Source of the DNA: an uncultured Pseudomonadota bacterium
GTDB taxonomy: Bacteria; Myxococcota_A; Polyangia; Nannocystales; Nannocystaceae
Length of the DNA stretch: 37,268 nucleotides
Reading direction: 5' to 3'
Assembly (NCBI GenBank): GCA_913061055.1
Contig: CAJXVA010000030.1
Coordinates: forward strand, 1-37,268
The stretch's first letter is position 1; the number at the start of each line of letters is the position of its first letter. The notes under the pieces were generated by a model, which saw only the letters and a program-made list of their open reading frames with translations, searched no databases and was not told the DNA's origin. Positions 33,844 to 37,268 of this stretch are shown here, one piece after another. The position numbers and the translations under genes are program-made.

Positions 33844-35241
33844 ATGGTCGTCGCCTGGCTCCCGCTCGCCCTTCTGGCCGCGTCCGCGCCGGCGCACGAA
33901 TCCGAAGTGCAGAGGCACCACCGCAAGGGCGTGCACTGCATGGACGTCATCGAACGGACCGACTGTGCGATCGAGCAGTTTGAGGCGGTGTTGGACCAAG
34001 ACACCCGAGAGCGGGAGTTGGTCACCGACGCCATGGTTCGCCTGCTGCGGATCTACCGCAAGGCGGGCAACACCGAAGGCCTGAGCAACGTCTTGCGTCG
34101 GTACTGGGACGTTGGGACCGCGCGGCAGTCTCGGGGACACCTGCCCTACGGCATGCGGTTCTTCTCGCCCGAGCTCGACGTGATGTTCGTCGCCGACATC
34201 GCGAAGATTCGAAACGCGCCGATCTTGAAGCGGGTCGGGGCGCAGACCGCCGAGTTCATCTTCACGTGCGATGAGCAGACCCGAACCGACATCGGCATGA
34301 CCGAGCGATGGCGCCGGGCCGAGCGCATCGCCTCCACCCGCGGCGTGCCGACCCATCAGGTCTACTACGAAGCCATGGACGCTCGCCGGGCCCGACGCGA
34401 GAAGGCGCAGGCCCGGCAACGGGAGCGGGACGCGTCGCGGCGCGGCAAGGCCAAAGCGGCGAAAGCCGACAAGAGCAAGAAGAAGGACGACGAGGAGTCC
34501 ACGGCGCCCATCTTCAGCGAGATGCAATGCGAGCTCGCGGAGCGCTTGGGACAGGACAGCCTGATCACGTGGAAGCGGATGTCCGGGGCCGCGAGCCATC
34601 AGAACTACCGGCGGTCCATGTTGCTCGCCGAGATCCCCGGCGTTCGGCCCCTGATCGACAAGGCGGTCCGCGACGGAGGACTCCGCGCGGTCGAGGATGA
34701 CCACTGGGTGCTCACGGACACCGAGTTTGCGGGGCAAGCCGTGCACGTGGTGCGGGTCGATCTCGATCAGCTCCTGGTCGCTCGTGAGGACATGCTCGCT
34801 CCGGTCCTCGCCGCCGCCCGCAAACAAAAGCGCCGCATGAACAAGGAGCTGGAGCGCCTGGCCCAACAGGTCCCTCGGGACAGCGCGATGATCTTCGCGA
34901 TGACCCAGGCCGCGGTCGTCGGGACCGGGTTCGGGGGTATGCGCGAGGGCGCCTCCACCATGTTGCAGGCGCTCCTGCCCAAGCCGAAGGGCCTCCAGGT
35001 CTCGGTCAGCACCGCAGAAGTTGCCGGAGTCTTCACCCGCGTTCCCACCAACAACGCCGTGAAGGGGCGCATGCTGGTCAATCTCGTCCAGACGGTTCTC
35101 GAGGGCCAGGCCCAGGAGGATCCCGAGGCGGCGCAGTGGCTCGAGAACCTCGATATCGCCGAAGCCGGCGACCGAAGGGCCCTGCTCGCCGCGTACCTGA
35201 TGGACAGCGAGCAGATGGCCAAGATGCTCTGGGACGGCTGA
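33844..35241 (+). CDS. Secreted protein with a charged linker, unknown function
   Basis: A 465-residue protein that I do not recognise. A short signal peptide (MVVAWLPLALLAASAPAHE) suggests export. Residues 25-95 form helices with a TPR-like pattern (GVHCMDVIERTDCAIEQFEAVL, then LRIYRKAGNTEGL), so a helical-repeat binding domain is possible. A highly basic and charged stretch (about 179-218, many Arg, Lys, Glu) separates it from a second domain (222-465) with mixed strands and helices, including AIIFAMTQ-like hydrophobic segments and a LVQTVLEGQAQEDPEA region. It starts 101 bases after glucokinase and is followed after 34 bases by the acyl-CoA synthetase. Function cannot be inferred. Confidence 0.72.
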   Translation: MVVAWLPLALLAASAPAHESEVQRHHRKGVHCMDVIERTDCAIEQFEAVLDQDTRERELVTDAMVRLLRIYRKAGNTEGLSNVLRRYWDVGTARQSRGHLPYGMRFFSPELDVMFVADIAKIRNAPILKRVGAQTAEFIFTCDEQTRTDIGMTERWRRAERIASTRGVPTHQVYYEAMDARRARREKAQARQRERDASRRGKAKAAKADKSKKKDDEESTAPIFSEMQCELAERLGQDSLITWKRMSGAASHQNYRRSMLLAEIPGVRPLIDKAVRDGGLRAVEDDHWVLTDTEFAGQAVHVVRVDLDQLLVAREDMLAPVLAAARKQKRRMNKELERLAQQVPRDSAMIFAMTQAAVVGTGFGGMREGASTMLQALLPKPKGLQVSVSTAEVAGVFTRVPTNNAVKGRMLVNLVQTVLEGQAQEDPEAAQWLENLDIAEAGDRRALLAAYLMDSEQMAKMLWDG

Positions 35242-35275
35242 AAAAAGGGGCACCACGGAACGCTGGTGAGGCGCT

Positions 35276-37132
35276 ATGCTCTCGCCGCTCGCCGCCATGT
35301 CGTTGGATATTCGAACCCTCGCCGACCTGCTCCACGCCCGCGCCGAAGCGAGCCCCAACGACATCGCGATCCGGACCAAGGAAGGGTCCAGCTGGGTCAC
35401 GCGCTCCTGGGGCGAGCTCCGAGACCGCGCCGATGTGATCGCCGCCGGCATCCTCACTGCGATCGACCTCAAGGACAACGACGTCATCGGCCTGCTCGGC
35501 AACACCAGCGAAGACTGGCTCGCCTGCGACTTCGCCGGGCTCAGCGTCGGGCTGCAGACCGTTCCCGTCTATGCCTCACTGCACTCCGAAGAGGTCGGCT
35601 ACGCCCACGTCGACACCGGCATCAAGCTCATCATCATCGACAACAAGGCCCAGCTCGAGAAGATCCGCGAGATGCGGAAGGGCTTCACGTTCTTCGAAAA
35701 AGAGTACAGCGCCGACCAGCTTTCGCTCGAGCACGTGGTCGTCATCGACCCCACCGGCATCGATGCGGCGGACGACTGGGAATCCCTCGCCGACCTCGAG
35801 GCTCGCGGCAAGAAGGAACTGGATGCCCAGCGCGAGGACATGACGCGGCGCCGCAAGGAAGCCAAGCCCGACCAGACCGCCACGTACACGTACACGTCCG
35901 GCACGACCGGTCCCCCCAAGGCCGTCATCCAGACCCACGAGAACCACCTCGCCATGGCCCGGGCCGTGTCCGAAGCTGGTGTGCTCACCGACGGCATTCG
36001 CGAAGGAGGACTGTTCTTGTTCCTCCCGCTCGCCCACTCGTTCGGCCGCCTCATCCAGTTCGCGGCGCCCTACCGCAACCTCCACCTCATCATCAGCTCG
36101 GTCCCCACCCTCGGCGAGGACCTCGGCGCCACCCGCCCCGGATTCTTCCCGGGCGCGCCCCGGGTGTTCGAGAAGATGAAGGCGAAGATCGAGACCGCGG
36201 TCGCCGGCGCGCCTCCGGTCCGCCAGAAGCTGTTCGCTTGGGCGATCAACACCGGCAAAGAGACCGTGCCGTACCGCTGCAAGGGTGAGCCGGTCCCGTT
36301 CTTCCTCGGACTGCGCAACAGCGTCGCCGACAAGCTCGTGCTGTCCAAGCTCCGCGCCAAGCTTGGCTTCGACCGCGCGTTCGCCCTGCTCTCGGGTTCC
36401 GCTCCGCTCGATCCCGATGTGCACACGTTCTTCCTCGCCATGGGCCTCAACCTGCTCGAGGCCTACGGACTCACCGAGACCTGCCCCGGCCTCACCGCCA
36501 ACCAGCCCGGCAAGATCAAGATCGGCACCGTCGGCCCTGCGCTGCCCGGCGTCGAGATCAAGATCGCCGAGGACGGCGAGATCCTGGCCAAGGGCCCCAA
36601 CATCACCCAGGGCTACCTCAACCGCCCCGAAGCCACCGAGGCCTCGTTCAAGGACGGCTGGTTCTGCACCGGCGACCTCGGCGCTCAGGACTCCGATGGG
36701 TTCGTGAAGATCACCGGCCGCAAGAAGGAGCTGATCAAGACCTCCGGCGGCAAGTACGTCGCGCCCGCCAAGATCGAGGGCCAGCTCAAGGGTCTTCCGA
36801 TTGTCCAAGAAGCGGTGGTCGTGGGCGACCGTCGCAACTACTGCGTGTGCCTGATCGCGGTCGACCCCGAGGAGCTGGGCGAGTGGGCGCAGCAAAAGGG
36901 CATCGAAGCCAAGACCGATCACCCCGAGGTCAAGCTCGCCATCGAGGCCCACGTCGCCAAGGTCAACGGCGGCTTGGCAAGCTTCGAGAGCATCAAGTAC
37001 TGGCGCATCACGCCCGAGCCGCTCACCGTCGACAATGGGCTGCTCACCGCATCCCTGAAGGTGAAGCGCGGCGTCGTCGAGGATCGCTACTCGAGCATCA
37101 TCGACGACATGTACTCGACCGGGAAAAAGTAG
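35276..37132 (+). CDS. Long-chain fatty-acid--CoA ligase (AMP-binding)
   Basis: A 618-residue adenylate-forming enzyme that activates fatty acids to acyl-CoA. The AMP-binding P-loop is YTSGTTGPPK (206-215). Further motifs are LPLAHSFGRLIQ, LEAYGLTETCPG (the A5-type YGxTE motif), GWFCTGDLG (A7) and GRKKELIKTSGGKYVAP, which holds the catalytic lysine region of the C-terminal subdomain. The order and length match the FadD/Faa1 long-chain group. GAGG sits five bases before the ATG at 35276; MSLDIRTL at 35297 is an alternative. With the acyl-CoA dehydrogenase and desaturase in the same window it belongs to a fatty acid handling set, though the genes are not one operon. Confidence 0.92.
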   Translation: MLSPLAAMSLDIRTLADLLHARAEASPNDIAIRTKEGSSWVTRSWGELRDRADVIAAGILTAIDLKDNDVIGLLGNTSEDWLACDFAGLSVGLQTVPVYASLHSEEVGYAHVDTGIKLIIIDNKAQLEKIREMRKGFTFFEKEYSADQLSLEHVVVIDPTGIDAADDWESLADLEARGKKELDAQREDMTRRRKEAKPDQTATYTYTSGTTGPPKAVIQTHENHLAMARAVSEAGVLTDGIREGGLFLFLPLAHSFGRLIQFAAPYRNLHLIISSVPTLGEDLGATRPGFFPGAPRVFEKMKAKIETAVAGAPPVRQKLFAWAINTGKETVPYRCKGEPVPFFLGLRNSVADKLVLSKLRAKLGFDRAFALLSGSAPLDPDVHTFFLAMGLNLLEAYGLTETCPGLTANQPGKIKIGTVGPALPGVEIKIAEDGEILAKGPNITQGYLNRPEATEASFKDGWFCTGDLGAQDSDGFVKITGRKKELIKTSGGKYVAPAKIEGQLKGLPIVQEAVVVGDRRNYCVCLIAVDPEELGEWAQQKGIEAKTDHPEVKLAIEAHVAKVNGGLASFESIKYWRITPEPLTVDNGLLTASLKVKRGVVEDRYSSIIDDMYSTGKK

Positions 37133-37137
37133 CCGAG

Positions 37138-37268
37138 CTACAACTCGACCGAGTCGGCGTCTTTGGCGAGCTGCTCGAGCAAGGGCTCGGGCAGCTCGCG
37201 GTCGTTCATCCAAGCCATGCCGACGATCGCGACCGCACCATCACGCTGGACGGGCAGCGCGACCGCAG
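37138..37268 (-). CDS. C-terminal end of a gene cut by the right edge
   Basis: The - strand is open from the window edge to a TAG (complement of CTA at 37138-37140), giving the last 42 or so residues. They read as a strand-turn-strand pattern (AVALPVQRDGAVAIVGMAW) followed by a helix (LPEPLLEQLAKDADSVEL). This could be the end of a GAF- or regulator-like domain, but too little is visible to name it. It converges with the acyl-CoA ligase gene, whose stop is five bases away. Confidence 0.5.
   Translation of the reverse strand, partial: AVALPVQRDGAVAIVGMAWMNDRELPEPLLEQLAKDADSVEL

Noticed and set aside
33556-35505. A 649-codon - strand open frame
   Set aside because: It overlaps glucokinase and the secreted protein gene in antisense and has no recognisable motif or signal.
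35576-37213. A 545-codon - strand open frame antisense to the acyl-CoA ligase
   Set aside because: The AMP-binding motifs are on the + strand; the antisense product has Gly/Leu/Asp-rich shadow composition.

Overview
The window is about 37 kb of very GC-rich DNA from a bacterial chromosome, densely packed with genes. Several traits point to a myxobacterium of the Myxococcota, probably of the Nannocystales type: many lipoproteins and cysteine-rich secreted proteins of unknown function, an FHA-domain sigma-54 activator, a chemoreceptor whose signalling tip reads [10 protein letters not shown], a methyl-end or front-end fatty acid desaturase of the kind expected in bacteria that make unsaturated lipids, and a fused transaldolase/glucose-6-phosphate isomerase. 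This assignment is inferred from gene content, not from a database match. I see no tRNA, rRNA, CRISPR array, insertion sequence or prophage gene; the region looks like ordinary vertically inherited chromosome with many lineage-specific genes.

Layout. (a) 1-3731, + strand: the C-terminal end of an unrecognised gene, a lysylphosphatidylglycerol-synthase-type membrane protein, a DUF2505-like START-fold protein and a fatty acid desaturase, with a possible 38-residue antisense-strand gene between the second and third. (b) 3911-8362: a small membrane protein on the - strand diverging from a 949-residue TPR lipoprotein with a zinc-peptidase motif, then two secreted lipoproteins on the - strand, one of only about 55 residues. 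(c) 8475-11203: an orphan sensor histidine kinase diverging from a secreted two-helix protein. (d) 11244-14720, - strand: a four-gene operon of pseudo-rhomboid, FHA/sigma-54 activator, NTF2-like lipoprotein and a membrane-anchored protein. (e) 14899-18031: a small hypothetical gene whose stop overlaps that of a repeat-rich lipoprotein, then tatB-tatC with a striking histidine-rich tail on TatB. (f) 18189-23454, - strand: a chemoreceptor-like protein, a degenerate metallo-beta-lactamase/beta-CASP-like protein translationally coupled to tadA, and a DmdC-type acyl-CoA dehydrogenase. (g) 23514-28280, + strand: a probable operon of GltS-like transporter, lipoprotein and TonB-receptor-like outer-membrane protein, closed by a strong hairpin. 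(h) 28471-37132, + strand: an Eis-type acetyltransferase, Tal-Pgi, glucokinase, a secreted hypothetical protein and a long-chain acyl-CoA synthetase. A partial gene enters from the right edge on the - strand.

Themes. Central carbon metabolism is represented by Tal-Pgi and glucokinase, which share glucose-6-phosphate. Lipid metabolism is represented by the desaturase, acyl-CoA dehydrogenase and acyl-CoA synthetase. Envelope biology is represented by Tat export, many lipoproteins and the outer-membrane receptor operon. The parts least explained by known families are the pseudo-rhomboid/FHA operon, the inactive-looking beta-CASP protein next to tadA, the His-rich TatB tail, and the GltS-like/lipoprotein/receptor operon.
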